A DNA stretch of 64,000 nucleotides, from NCBI GenBank assembly GCA_027487485.1, contig JAIYDN010000084.1, positions 62,001-126,000 on the forward strand, given 5' to 3'. Positions within the stretch are counted from its first letter, which is position 1; the number at the start of each line of letters is the position of its first letter. The notes beneath the pieces were generated by a model. The model saw only the letters and a list, made by a program, of their open reading frames with translations, did not search any database and had not been told where the DNA came from. This document shows positions 18,571-28,363 of this stretch, in pieces. The DNA is from Planctomycetaceae bacterium (GTDB taxonomy: Bacteria; Planctomycetota; Planctomycetia; Pirellulales; Pirellulaceae). A program made the position numbers and the translations under genes.

Positions 18571-21500
18571 GATTTCGAAAGTTCGATTTGTTGGCCTTTG
18601 GTCACTTCACCAATGTATCGATTGACCTGTCGGCAGGGCAATTTGGATTGCATATGATCTTTGGACCGAACGAAGCCGGTAAAAGCTCCTCGCTTCGTGC
18701 CTTAACGGACTTCCTGTACGGCATCCCCAGCCGAACGAAGGACTCCTTCCTGCATCCTTATAACAAAATGAGGATCGGTGGGACTTTGGAGCGAAGCGAT
18801 GGCCAGTCACTGCAGTGTATTCGCCGCAAAGGAAATCAAGGAACGCTTCGCGACCAAGCTGATACAGCATCCATCGCAGACGCTGAATTGCAATCCTATA
18901 TCGGCAACGTCGATCGCGATTTGTTTTGCTCCATGTTTGGCATCGATCACGCTGCTTTGCGACAAGGGGGCCAGGAAATCGCACAAGGTGGCGGTCAACT
19001 TGGGACAACTCTTTTCTCGAGTGCATCAGGGCTGGCTGGATTGCGGGCGGTGCAAACTCGTTTTACCGACAGCATCGACGGGGTTTTCAAACCCAGCGGC
19101 CGCAGCGGTTCTCTTGTAGACAGTATCAACGAGTACAAAAACAAAAAGGACCTCCAAAAGGAATCCCAAGTGTCGGCAGATGCATACAACAAGCACGTCG
19201 AGAATAAGAATAATGCAGTCGAAAGTCGGAACCATTTGGATCAAGAGATCTACACCAAGCAAATTGAGAAAAGTCGGTTAGAACGCATCGCTAATTCGGT
19301 TCAAACGATTGCGAGTTGGCGTTTAGCAAGAACGCAGTTCGAAGCTGTTGCGGACGCAAAACTTTTACCAGAAGACTTTTGGGCGACTTGCTGCAAGCTG
19401 GTCCCCGAACTTCAGACTCTAGAACATCAGAAGAAAAGCAAAAAAGCGGATATCGAAGCCCTCGATCTGCAGCTTCAAGAACTTCCAAACACGGACCACG
19501 TTTTGCTGCTGGCTGATCGGATCGATGCGATCAAGGTTCGGCTAGGCGAGTATCGAAAGGCAAACCTAGACTTCGGTCGGAACGAAAGCTTTCGCCAACA
19601 GACGGAACGCGAGGTGCGCAGTTTGTTAAAGAGCATGGGACGCAGCGACGATTGGAACGCGATTGAGCAGATGCGTATTCCAGCGGACAAGATTGTTCGC
19701 ATTCAATCTCTCGGAAACAAATACGAAGGTCTTGAAGCTCGCGTTGAATCGAAATCCGATGAACTAGAAAGGCTAAGGCGGGACATCGTCAAAACGGAAT
19801 TGAAAAGAAGCGAAACCCCCGCTATCCAGAACTCGGTAGCCTTTCGAGCTAAGCTCCAACAAATACAGCGTCAAGGCGATTCAGAAACGCAATCCGCCAT
19901 TCTCCAAACAGAATGCGATCGTTTGTCGACCGAGCTTGAAATTGAAATACAGCGATTACCACTCTGGAACGGAACCGCCGATTCGCTCGCCGCTTTGGCG
20001 ATTCCAACGATGACCACGGTCGAGCGATTTGAGAAGGAATGGATGGAGCTCGATTCCGAAATCAAAGCAATCCGCAAACGAAAATTGGATGCGAGTAAAC
20101 AACACAGCGCCTTCACCCGCGAGCTTGCCAATCTGGAGTCCAACCAATCGATCCCCTCACCGATGCAGCTAGAAGAAAAACGCGTGACCAGGGACGGCGG
20201 TTGGAAACTAATTCGTAGCGAGTGGCTTGAAGGCAAAACCGACGAACGGGAACGTACAAATTTTTTAGCACAGTTCTCCAGCACGAATCATCTGGCAGAC
20301 GCTTTTGAACAAAGCATGGTGGACGCAGACAGCATCGCAGATCAACTGCGCACCGACGCTGAACGTGTTGCGAACAAGTCGCGAATCCTACTCGACTTAA
20401 ACCAGCAAAATGACCAAATAGAAGAAGTCGAACGGGAACTTACCTTCGCTTTGGAGAGGCAACAACAATTGGAAGCAAGTTGGAATCTGCTTTGGCAAAC
20501 GCACCAGTTAATACCTTTGCCACCGCGTGAAATGCGATCCTGGATCCTCAGTGTCAACGGGATTGTAGAACGAGTCGTCAATCTCAAGTCCAAGCGAAAG
20601 GAATTAGAAGCTTTGCAACAGAAGATCGACTCCTGTCAAAAGGATTTGCGCCAAGAACTGAGCGGAGTAGGCGTTCTCCTTCCGCCGACGCCATTAACAC
20701 TTCAAGAAATGCTCGAGATCGCTCTGCAAACGGAAAAAGATCTTCAAGCGATCGAGAAAACGCAAACGCTCTATGCAGACACGATCGCAAAAGCAAAGGC
20801 AGATGCCGAAGATGCCGAAGTCGCACTCGGAAAGGCAAAATTGGCGATGGATACATGGAAGTTAGAATGGGCAACGGAAATGCAACGACTTCAACTTGAA
20901 CGCAACGCTCTACCCAATCAAGTGAACGAAGTACTCAGTTCAAACCAAGATTTGTTCGAGAAAGTCAAGGACGTACGCCAGTTTCAAAAACGTAATGAAG
21001 GCATCGAGCGAGATGCCAAACAGTTTGTTGCGGACGCTCAACAAATCGCTTCCCTCGTTTCTCAAAACTTGAGCACGCTGCCTATTGAGGACCTCATCGC
21101 AAACTTAACGTCCGAGCTCGAACAATCACGAAGCCATGTCTCCGTTCGCAATCAATTGGAACAACAAAGAAAGTCCGCAATCACCAGCCTTCAAGCGGCA
21201 GAGCAATCGTATCAAGAGATTTCTCAGCAAGTTGGCAAGTTGTGTCTCCTTGCTGGCTGCAGCCAACACGAAGATTTGCAGAAGGCTGCTGAATTATCAC
21301 GTCAACGCCGCGACGCTTCGGGCAAAATTGAGTTGTTCGAAACGCAGATCCTGAAGAACGCAGGCAACAAAAGCATGGAAGAATTTCTTGAGGAGGTGGA
21401 CAGCGAAGCAGCAAATCTCGACTCCCTCGGGCCACGCATCGAGCACTTGGAACGCGAAATCCATCAATTGCGAGACGCTCGCGACGAAGCGGTGAAGGCG

Positions 21501-22106
21501 ATCGAACGCGAAGCCAATGCACTGGACGCTTTGAACAAGAACGATCAGGCCAACAACTTGGCAACGGAATGCGAGAGCATCGCAGCCACGATCGAAGACC
21601 AATTTCGCGAATTGGCCGTCCTGAGGACCTGCGCTGTTGTATTGGCTGCCGGGGTGGAACGCTTTCGGGAAAAGAATCAGGACCCAGTGCTGCTGGCCGC
21701 CGCTTCTCATTTTCAAGCGATGACTTGTGGAGCTTTCTCCGGTCTTCGAGTGGATTTAGACGAGCAAGGCTCCGCAATTCTGGTAGGCATTCGTACCCAG
21801 ACTGGTGAATCGGTGCATGTCTCTCAAATGAGTGATGGAACGTGTGATCAGCTTTACCTGGCTCTGCGATTGGCCAGCTTAGAATCTTGGCTCGAGCGGC
21901 ACGAACCGATTCCCTTTATCGTCGACGACATCTTGCTGAATTTCGATAACGCACGTGCTTTGGCAACGTTGGAACGATTGGTGAAGCTTTCGATGAAAAC
22001 CCAAGTCATTTTTTTCACCCATCATCACCATCTCGTCGAACTGGCCAAGCACCACCTTGCTGCCGATAAGCTGGTTGTGCATGAGCTGTTGCCGGCCCAG
22101 CTTTGA
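18567..22106 (+). CDS. Rad50/SbcC-type SMC-like ATPase (YhaN-like)
   Basis: 1179 residues. The N-terminal ATPase half begins MRFRKFDLLAFGHFTN with Walker A FGPNEAGKSSSLRALTDFLYG. A long charged coiled coil (about residues 190-1020, many QLE and EIE heptads) separates it from the C-terminal half with the signature-like QMSDGTCDQLYLALRLASLE and Walker B PFIVDDILLNFD, then ITHHHHL-like FFTHHHHLVELA. No central CxxC zinc hook was found, as in YhaN-type rather than SbcC proteins. It overlaps the Mre11-like gene and surely works with it in DNA double-strand-end processing. Confidence 0.88.
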   Translation: MRFRKFDLLAFGHFTNVSIDLSAGQFGLHMIFGPNEAGKSSSLRALTDFLYGIPSRTKDSFLHPYNKMRIGGTLERSDGQSLQCIRRKGNQGTLRDQADTASIADAELQSYIGNVDRDLFCSMFGIDHAALRQGGQEIAQGGGQLGTTLFSSASGLAGLRAVQTRFTDSIDGVFKPSGRSGSLVDSINEYKNKKDLQKESQVSADAYNKHVENKNNAVESRNHLDQEIYTKQIEKSRLERIANSVQTIASWRLARTQFEAVADAKLLPEDFWATCCKLVPELQTLEHQKKSKKADIEALDLQLQELPNTDHVLLLADRIDAIKVRLGEYRKANLDFGRNESFRQQTEREVRSLLKSMGRSDDWNAIEQMRIPADKIVRIQSLGNKYEGLEARVESKSDELERLRRDIVKTELKRSETPAIQNSVAFRAKLQQIQRQGDSETQSAILQTECDRLSTELEIEIQRLPLWNGTADSLAALAIPTMTTVERFEKEWMELDSEIKAIRKRKLDASKQHSAFTRELANLESNQSIPSPMQLEEKRVTRDGGWKLIRSEWLEGKTDERERTNFLAQFSSTNHLADAFEQSMVDADSIADQLRTDAERVANKSRILLDLNQQNDQIEEVERELTFALERQQQLEASWNLLWQTHQLIPLPPREMRSWILSVNGIVERVVNLKSKRKELEALQQKIDSCQKDLRQELSGVGVLLPPTPLTLQEMLEIALQTEKDLQAIEKTQTLYADTIAKAKADAEDAEVALGKAKLAMDTWKLEWATEMQRLQLERNALPNQVNEVLSSNQDLFEKVKDVRQFQKRNEGIERDAKQFVADAQQIASLVSQNLSTLPIEDLIANLTSELEQSRSHVSVRNQLEQQRKSAITSLQAAEQSYQEISQQVGKLCLLAGCSQHEDLQKAAELSRQRRDASGKIELFETQILKNAGNKSMEEFLEEVDSEAANLDSLGPRIEHLEREIHQLRDARDEAVKAIEREANALDALNKNDQANNLATECESIAATIEDQFRELAVLRTCAVVLAAGVERFREKNQDPVLLAAASHFQAMTCGAFSGLRVDLDEQGSAILVGIRTQTGESVHVSQMSDGTCDQLYLALRLASLESWLERHEPIPFIVDDILLNFDNARALATLERLVKLSMKTQVIFFTHHHHLVELAKHHLAADKLVVHELLPAQL

Positions 22107-22252
22107 TCGAACCACTCCCGCCGGTCTTTTTGTTTTGCCATTCTTGAAACTTGCCCATCCTTTACGCCAGGTGCACCAAGGATACATTGTGTATAAAGTA
22201 TGGTTTGAGCCTCAGACATTCACGCCTTGCAGTCACTTGGAGAAACGTCAGC

Positions 22253-23272
22253 ATGCTGTTTACCTCATTGGACCTTGATGCACGCGGTAAACAACAAGGA
22301 TTTATGCAAGTGCCTTATTCGCATAATCTTGGCGGCTGGGCCAATGTCATGATCCCGATCACGGTGATTGCAAATGGCGTTGGGCCGACCGTGTTGGTGC
22401 TTGGGGGGAATCATGGCGACGAATATCAGGGACAAATCGCTGCGATGAAGCTGGCTCGGGAACTGACTCCCGAAATGATTACAGGCAGGATTATCCTGAT
22501 TCCATCGCTCAACTTCCCTGCGGCTCGAGCGGCAACGCGATTGTCACCGCTGGATGGAATGAACATGAATCGGGCTTTTCCTGGTCATCCAGAAGGGTCG
22601 GTCACCAGCCAAATCGCGCACTATTTGACCACCGTGCTTTTTCCGATCAGCGACGTCATCATTGACATCCATTCGGGGGGACGCAGCATGGATTTTGTTC
22701 CGTGCTCGCATATGCACGTTGTCCCCGATAAAGCGCAACGCAAAAAAATGCTGGGCGCCATGTTGGCATGGAATACCGACTTCTCCTTTCTCTACGCCGA
22801 TATAGCTGGTTCGGGTTTACTGCCGGTCGAGGCTGAGAATCAGGGGAAACTAGTTGTTACTACCGAACTTGGGGGTGGCGAAGGCGTACCTGCGAGCGTT
22901 CATCGCATCGCCCAATCAGGGCTTCGCAATGTTTTGATCCACGTAGGTTTGCTCAAAGGTGTCGAACAAACGCGAGCAAGCTTAGGGAAGCCGCCCGCGA
23001 TCCTCGTTCAAGCACTCGATCGCAACGACTACTTATTGGCTCCAGAATCAGGCATCTTTGAAATCGCTGTCGATCTAGGTCAACTGGTCCAAGTCGGTGA
23101 CTGCATCGGAGCCATTCATCATTTGGAACGCCCCGATCGAGCCCCCGAACCCATTGTCGCTCGAAGTTTAGGCTATTTGATAACGGCACGTGTTCCGTGT
23201 TTGACTCAGCAAGGTGATTGCGTCGCCGTGATTGCTCGGCAGGTAGGGATCGACGAGGTCCTTTCCGCATGA
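22253..23272 (+). CDS. Succinylglutamate desuccinylase/aspartoacylase-family deacylase (DoeB-like)
   Basis: 339 residues from the ATG at 22253, with GGAG about 10 bases upstream; the frame is open further up to 22151 but the sequence there is not family-like. Zinc carboxypeptidase-like fold of the AstE/aspartoacylase family: GGNHGDEYQGQIAAM carries His and Glu ligands, IIDIHSGGRSMDF the third ligand, and VTTELGGGEG the likely catalytic Glu. The C-terminal domain begins near LLAPESGIFE. The closest remembered relatives remove N-acyl groups from amino acids (N-acetyl-diaminobutyrate deacetylase DoeB of ectoine breakdown); the true substrate is unknown. Its stop overlaps the MFS gene start by 4 bp, suggesting import followed by deacylation. 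Confidence 0.82.
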   Translation: MLFTSLDLDARGKQQGFMQVPYSHNLGGWANVMIPITVIANGVGPTVLVLGGNHGDEYQGQIAAMKLARELTPEMITGRIILIPSLNFPAARAATRLSPLDGMNMNRAFPGHPEGSVTSQIAHYLTTVLFPISDVIIDIHSGGRSMDFVPCSHMHVVPDKAQRKKMLGAMLAWNTDFSFLYADIAGSGLLPVEAENQGKLVVTTELGGGEGVPASVHRIAQSGLRNVLIHVGLLKGVEQTRASLGKPPAILVQALDRNDYLLAPESGIFEIAVDLGQLVQVGDCIGAIHHLERPDRAPEPIVARSLGYLITARVPCLTQQGDCVAVIARQVGIDEVLSA

Positions 23273-24591
23273 CGACTCACGCCGCCTCGAACCGTCCCTC
23301 TACCGATTCGAGCCCGTCTGCCTATTCGAGCCCCACTGCCGATGCGGGTCCCCCGTCGGCGTCGTTCGAAGCAGTACTGCTTTTGGGCTTCATGTGGTTC
23401 GCGTATTTTCTGAACTATTGCGACCGGCAAGCAGTGTTCGCCATGTTTCCGTCGCTAAAGTCGGACCTTGGGATGACGGACCAACAACTGGGACTGACGG
23501 GGGCTTATTTTCTATGGGTGTATGCTCTGGGCTGCCCGATCGCAGGTCTTATTGGCGACCGAGTTTCGAAACGTATCTTGGTTGTCTTGAGCTTAATCAT
23601 CTGGAGCTTGGTGACCGTCGCCACAGGACTGGCTCGCTCTGGGGTGGAGCTGCTATGGCTTCGCGCCGCGATGGGGATCTCGGAATCCCTTTTTATGCCA
23701 ACCGCAATCGCATTGACGGCCAGCGCTTTTGCACCCGAATTGCGGTCGCGAACCATCGCCATTTTAACCACCGCGCAAATCGCGGGGACCGTAGCAGGAA
23801 GCTGGTTTGGGGGGTGGATGGCGGACCTGGGGGCATGGCGAACCGCTTTCTTCGCGCTCGGTGGAGTTGGCTTGGTATATGCATTCCCTTACTTTTGGTT
23901 CTTAAGCTCCTTCAAAACAAAAAGTTGCACCGAAGACCAGGGGGCAACAGCACCTAAGGTAGGTGTCCTAGGTTGCTTGTTGGCAATCGTCTCCATTCCA
24001 ACTTACCAAATTCTTTGCGTCATTTTTCCTGTTTTTGTTTTTGGTCTGTGGTTATTGTATGGCTGGCTACCGACGTTTTTGCATGATAAGTTCCAGCTAA
24101 GTCAATCGGAAGCTGCCTTCAACGCGACGCTGTATCTGCAAGGGAGTACGGCAGTTGGTTTGCTTAGCGGTGGCTGGCTGGCCGATCGACTTTTGCGAGT
24201 AACGCAAGCGTCGCGATATTATTTGATGCTTGCGAGTTTGATTCTGTGCGCCCCCTGTTTGCACGCGATCGGCAATTGCGAAACCTTGGTTCAATTGCGA
24301 TTAGCGGCCATGGCCTTTGGTTTGTTTAGCGGCCTGTTGATGGGAAATATCTTTCCTTCTGCGTTCGAGGTGGTGCCGGCTCCATTTCGAGCGACCGCGG
24401 TTGGGGTGCTCAATTTGTGCGGTGGACTTGTGTCTGGTTTTGCAACACTCTTTGGTGGGTTATGGAAATCGACGCTTGGGATCGACCGATTGCTAACGTT
24501 GACTGGTGGCGCCTACTTTGCAGCCGGGCTTTTGCTGCTAGTCTGTATTTTGAAATTGTTTCCCCGCGATGTGCTGAAGCAGTCTTCCTAA
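23269..24591 (+). CDS. MFS transporter, probable organic anion/solute symporter
   Basis: 440 residues from the ATG at 23269, which overlaps the deacylase stop (ATGA). A Ser/Pro-rich N-terminal tail of about 30 residues precedes twelve predicted hydrophobic segments. The MFS loop 2-3 motif is GLIGDRVSKRILV. FMWFAYFLNYCDRQAVFAMF near the start is typical of the anion:cation symporter (ACS/hexuronate-like) branch, and a second-half counterpart GGWLADRLL is present. It sits in the inner membrane. The neighbours (deacylase, enolase-superfamily enzymes, M81 peptidase) suggest uptake of a carboxylated organic compound. Confidence 0.88.
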   Translation: MTTHAASNRPSTDSSPSAYSSPTADAGPPSASFEAVLLLGFMWFAYFLNYCDRQAVFAMFPSLKSDLGMTDQQLGLTGAYFLWVYALGCPIAGLIGDRVSKRILVVLSLIIWSLVTVATGLARSGVELLWLRAAMGISESLFMPTAIALTASAFAPELRSRTIAILTTAQIAGTVAGSWFGGWMADLGAWRTAFFALGGVGLVYAFPYFWFLSSFKTKSCTEDQGATAPKVGVLGCLLAIVSIPTYQILCVIFPVFVFGLWLLYGWLPTFLHDKFQLSQSEAAFNATLYLQGSTAVGLLSGGWLADRLLRVTQASRYYLMLASLILCAPCLHAIGNCETLVQLRLAAMAFGLFSGLLMGNIFPSAFEVVPAPFRATAVGVLNLCGGLVSGFATLFGGLWKSTLGIDRLLTLTGGAYFAAGLLLLVCILKLFPRDVLKQSS

Positions 24592-24633
24592 ACGGTATCC
24601 CAACGAATCCAACGAACATCAAAGTAAGCAATT

Positions 24634-25815
24634 ATGAAGATCGATTCGGTCGATTTCTTTTATCTGTCGATGCCTCAGGTCTTGGACATCGGCGATGGCA
24701 GCCAAGATGCTTTGCTGGTTCGAGTTGCAGCTGGCGAGTATGTCGGTTGGGGGGAATGCGAAGCGGCGCCTTTGGTTTCGATCGCAAGCTTGATATGTCC
24801 GATGTCGCACAGTGCCTGCAAGCCTGTGATCGCTTCGGTGCTTGGTCAAGAAATCAACGACATCCGAGATATTCGTCGCATTGGCGACTTGGTGCGAGCC
24901 AACAGCTTGGATTTGCTTCAAGCGGATCATACTCTTTCCGGCATTGATATCGCCCTCTGGGACTTGCTGGGGCATCGATTGAACGATCCGGTTTGGAAAC
25001 TGCTTGGCTACAAGTCTTCGTATCCAAAAACTCCCTATGCATCCGTGTTGTTTGGCGATACGGCACAAGACACGCTGAATAAAGCAAAGGCCATCGCAGC
25101 TCAAGGGTTTCGGGCGGCAAAATTTGGTTGGGGGCCGTTTGGATTGTCGACGGTGGAGAACGATTGCGACCAACTTGCCGCTGCCAGAGAAGGGATTGGT
25201 GAGGATGGAATTCTTCTGATCGACGCAGGGACCGTGTGGAACGCCGACCTCGCTGCTGCACGGCTACGATTGAATAAGCTCAAAGAAGTTCGAGCAACCT
25301 GGCTGGAAGAGCCGTTCGTTTCCGGCGCTTTATCGGAGTATCATGCTCTGTCTCAAGAAAGCGGCGCCGTGGGGATGGCCGGTGGCGAGGGCTGTCACAA
25401 CTTTCATATGGCAAAACACATGGTCGATTACGCAGGACTCAAATACGTTCAAATCGATGCGGGTCGGATTGGTGGCATCACGATCGCCAAGGACGTCGCT
25501 GATTATGCGGCGGCCAAAGGGGTGCTGTACGTCAACCATACGTTCACGTCGAATCTTGCATTGTCAGCATCCTTGCAGCCCTATGCTGGGCTTGAGTCGC
25601 ATACGATATGTGAGTTCCCAACGGAACTGAAATCGCTGGCCAGAGCCATGACAAAGAACCATATTGCCCCGGACGAAAATGGACTGTTGCATGTCCCCGA
25701 TGCACCTGGACTAGGTATTGAACCGGACCTGCAGGGCATCGCGCCCTACTTGGTCGATGTTCAAATCCAAGTCCGAGGTGAAACGCTTTACTCCACTCCA
25801 CCCCTACAAAGATAA
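24634..25815 (+). CDS. Enolase-superfamily dehydratase/racemase (mandelate racemase group), paralogue 1
   Basis: 393 residues. N-terminal capping domain (MKIDSVDFFYLSMPQ to about 125), then the TIM barrel. Candidate catalytic groups are the Lys of AAKFGWGPFG, the metal ligands Asp in LLIDAGTVW, Glu in WLEEPF and Glu in MAGGEGC, and an Asp/His dyad in YVQIDAGRIGGIT and VLYVNHTFTSN. This layout belongs to the mandelate racemase/muconate-lactonizing group, whose members dehydrate sugar acids or epimerise acids and amino-acid derivatives. Lys is followed by GWG rather than a second Lys, so it is not a canonical mandelate racemase. It is related to the gene at 30610-31749, which shares the K-x-GWGPFG block. 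Confidence 0.85.
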   Translation: MKIDSVDFFYLSMPQVLDIGDGSQDALLVRVAAGEYVGWGECEAAPLVSIASLICPMSHSACKPVIASVLGQEINDIRDIRRIGDLVRANSLDLLQADHTLSGIDIALWDLLGHRLNDPVWKLLGYKSSYPKTPYASVLFGDTAQDTLNKAKAIAAQGFRAAKFGWGPFGLSTVENDCDQLAAAREGIGEDGILLIDAGTVWNADLAAARLRLNKLKEVRATWLEEPFVSGALSEYHALSQESGAVGMAGGEGCHNFHMAKHMVDYAGLKYVQIDAGRIGGITIAKDVADYAAAKGVLYVNHTFTSNLALSASLQPYAGLESHTICEFPTELKSLARAMTKNHIAPDENGLLHVPDAPGLGIEPDLQGIAPYLVDVQIQVRGETLYSTPPLQR

Positions 25816-27776
25816 TGATCCCAATCGACCGTCGAGCCGCCCTGAAAATTGCAGTCGCAGCAACTGCGGGTTCTGTTGTTTTTCCCGATCTTGACCTGGC
25901 GGCACAAGAATCCGCACAGCCGTTCGGAACAGAATTCCCGAACTTGGAATCGCTAACGACCGGCCAGTGGTGGAAGCGAGGGCAAGCCAAACAAGACACC
26001 CAAGTTAAACGAGGAGGAGCTTCAGAGGCACCTTCCATGGATGTCCCTCGCGATCAAGTGGTTGTGTTCGCCTACTACCTGCAGCATGCGGGAATTCTTA
26101 AGCTCAGCGCGCAGTTGTATCCATTGAAACCCGGTGAGTCTCGCGAGGTTTATCTGGAATTCTTGCGCGAAGGACAATGGCAACAAGCTGCAACAACGCA
26201 GGTTCTCTATCCAGGCTGGGATGCTCATTTCAGAATCGAAAACTGGGATGCATCCGTGAGTGTTCCATATCGTGTGCGTCATGGTCAGAATGCTACCTTC
26301 GAAGGACTGATTCGACGCGATCCCATCGACAAGAACGAAATTGTTGTCGCCAGTCTTTCATGCAATTCAAGCAAAACAATCGGCGAGCGAACGGAGATCA
26401 TCAACAACCTAAAAGTTCACGATCCAGATCTGCTCTTTTTTAGCGGCGACCAGACCTACCGTCATACGGAGCACACGGCAGGCTGGATCGAGTTTGGATT
26501 GCAATTTCGTGAGATCATTCGCGACCGTCCCACTGTTTGTATTCCTGACGACCATGATGTCGGACACGGGAATTTGTGGGGTGAAAATGGAAAGCGGTCG
26601 ACGACACCGGGCGACGACGATGGTGGATACCGATATCCAGTAGCCTATGTCAATCAGGTACAGCGACAGCAATCCTGGCATTTGCCTGACGCTGTCGATC
26701 CCTTACCCATCGAACGAGATATCCAGGTTTACTTTACGCGATTGAAGCTGGGCGGTGTCGATTTCGCGATCCTTGAGGACCGCAAATTCAAAACCGGCCC
26801 CACCAATAAGATTCCTCGCATGGGCCCGCGTCCCGACCATATCAACGATCCAAACTATGATCCAAAAGCGGTCGACTTGCCAGGCTTGCAACTGCTGGGA
26901 GAGAGACAAGAAAAGTTCTTGCGAGACTGGACACAGGATTGGGCGGGAGCATGGACGAAGGTGGTTTTATCGCAAACAGCATTTTGTGGGGCTGTTCACA
27001 TGCACGGCAATCGGGATGGCCGATTGCTTGCCGATCTGGATTGCAATGGCTGGCCACAAACACCTCGCAAGCGTGCGCTGGAATTGATACGTCAAGCATG
27101 GGCCCTGCATCTTTGCGGTGATCAGCATTTGGCGGTGGTTGTTAAGCATGGCATCGACGAATTCGGAGATGGGCCTTATAGCTTTACCAGCCCGGCGCTG
27201 GTCAACACGATCTATGGCCGCTGGTGGCACCCCCTCGATGAAAAACCAGGCCCCAATCCTGTACCCAACAGCCCATTGCCATGGACGGGGGATTTTCGCG
27301 ACGGACTTGGCAATCGGATCAGCATGATGGCTTATGCCAATCCAGAGAACATTCAAGATGAAAAGAAGCGGGCAGACGGCTATGGCATCGCCCGCTTGAA
27401 CAAAATGAAACGCACGATCACGTTGGAATGCTGGCCAAGGTTTTGCGATGCCAAGCTGGGTGATCAACAACAATTTCCAGGTTGGCCAATCACGGTTGCC
27501 ATGGAGGCCAGCGATGGGCGTCAAGTAACAGGCTGGTTGACGGAACTGCTGTTCGAGGGCGCTGTCGATCCCGTGATTCAAGTCATCGATCAGTCGAATG
27601 GAAACATCCTGTACACAGTCCGAGCAGACGGTGCTAGCTTTCATCCCTGCGTTTACTCGACAGGGCCATTTACGGTAAAGCTAGGTCGGGATCGAGCCGA
27701 CCAGATTACGCTTATCGATCTCGTTCCCCAAACGAAATCGGATTCCGGCCAAAAAACCGTGCGTATTTCCCCGTAG
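25815..27776 (+). CDS. PhoD-like alkaline phosphatase/phosphodiesterase, probably Tat-exported
   Basis: 653 residues. The start shares one base with the previous stop (TAATG). The N-terminus has DRRAALK followed by an Ala-rich hydrophobic stretch, a Tat-like signal. Calcineurin-like metal sites: VASLSCNSS, LLFFSGDQTYRHTEH, VCIPDDHDVGHGNLWG, VVLSQTAFCGAVHMHG and LHLCGDQHLAVVVKHG. This is the PhoD order, but at 653 residues it is longer than typical PhoD, with an N-terminal domain of about 150 residues (NPD-like). It would cleave phosphomono- or diesters in the periplasm. The stop codon TAG lies within the first unit of the tandem hairpin array that follows. Confidence 0.82.
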   Translation: MIPIDRRAALKIAVAATAGSVVFPDLDLAAQESAQPFGTEFPNLESLTTGQWWKRGQAKQDTQVKRGGASEAPSMDVPRDQVVVFAYYLQHAGILKLSAQLYPLKPGESREVYLEFLREGQWQQAATTQVLYPGWDAHFRIENWDASVSVPYRVRHGQNATFEGLIRRDPIDKNEIVVASLSCNSSKTIGERTEIINNLKVHDPDLLFFSGDQTYRHTEHTAGWIEFGLQFREIIRDRPTVCIPDDHDVGHGNLWGENGKRSTTPGDDDGGYRYPVAYVNQVQRQQSWHLPDAVDPLPIERDIQVYFTRLKLGGVDFAILEDRKFKTGPTNKIPRMGPRPDHINDPNYDPKAVDLPGLQLLGERQEKFLRDWTQDWAGAWTKVVLSQTAFCGAVHMHGNRDGRLLADLDCNGWPQTPRKRALELIRQAWALHLCGDQHLAVVVKHGIDEFGDGPYSFTSPALVNTIYGRWWHPLDEKPGPNPVPNSPLPWTGDFRDGLGNRISMMAYANPENIQDEKKRADGYGIARLNKMKRTITLECWPRFCDAKLGDQQQFPGWPITVAMEASDGRQVTGWLTELLFEGAVDPVIQVIDQSNGNILYTVRADGASFHPCVYSTGPFTVKLGRDRADQITLIDLVPQTKSDSGQKTVRISP

Positions 27777-28186
27777 TAGATCTGGCCACAGATCCCGCTC
27801 AACCGTAGCGGATCTGGTCACAGATCCCATCCTGCCCGTAGTGGATCTGGCCACAGATCCCGCTCACCCGTAGTGGATCTGGCCACAGATCCCGCTCACC
27901 CGTAGTGGATCTGGCCACAGATCCCATCCGCCCGTAGTGGATCTGGCTACAGATCCCGCTCACCCGTAGTGGATCTGGCTACAGATCCCATCCGCCCGTA
28001 ATGGATCTGGCCACAGATCCCATCCTGCCCGTAGTGGATCTGGCTACAGATCCCGCTCACCCGTAGTGGATCTGGCCACAGATCCCGCTCACCCGTAGTG
28101 GATCTGGCCACAGATCCCGCTTTCCCGTAGTGGATCTGGCCACAGATCCCATCCGCCCATAGTAGATCTGGCTACAGATCCTGACC
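27773..28186. repeat. Tandem array of 13 hairpin-forming 32/33-bp repeats
   Basis: Thirteen units start at 27773, 27805, 27838, 27870, 27902, 27934, 27966, 27998, 28031, 28063, 28095, 28127 and 28159. The consensus core is GTAGTGGATCTGGCCACAGA followed by TCC. Each unit has the stem GGATCTG and CAGATCC with loop GCCA or GCTA. Units end in one of two tails, CGCTCACCC or CATCC(T)GCCC, mixed irregularly. Changes in the core tend to keep or weaken single pairs only. It fills most of the 587-bp gap between the PhoD-like gene and msrA. There are no spacers of unique sequence, so this is not a CRISPR array. Confidence 0.95.
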
Positions 28187-28224
28187 TACCAAGCTTCTTC
28201 TTAGCTTTACTGGCAATCGTCGTC

Positions 28225-28254
28225 TTGTTTCGGAGATTGACTGAGCGGTATAAT
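28225..28254 (+). promoter_or_regulatory. Candidate sigma-70-type promoter for msrA
   Basis: A perfect TATAAT (28249-28254) lies 18 bp after TTGTTT (28225-28230), downstream of the hairpin array and about 105 bases before the msrA start. The -10 matches the consensus fully; the -35 matches only TTG. Found by eye. The spacer 28187-28363 otherwise shows no gene. Confidence 0.45.
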
Positions 28255-28363
28255 GGAACGCAGATTTGTTGCAGAGACACCGCTGGAGAAAGGTAAGATT
28301 TCCCAGCCCAATTCGTCCAAATAACATGCGAAAAGATTCTCTCCTGAAAAGCAAAACAAGAAG

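Noticed and set aside
21181-21777. 198-residue leftward frame antisense to the Rad50-like gene
   Set aside because: Arg/Ser-rich shadow peptide with no family pattern.
27773-28186. CRISPR array
   Set aside because: Units are contiguous 32/33-mers with no unique spacers, and no cas gene is near.
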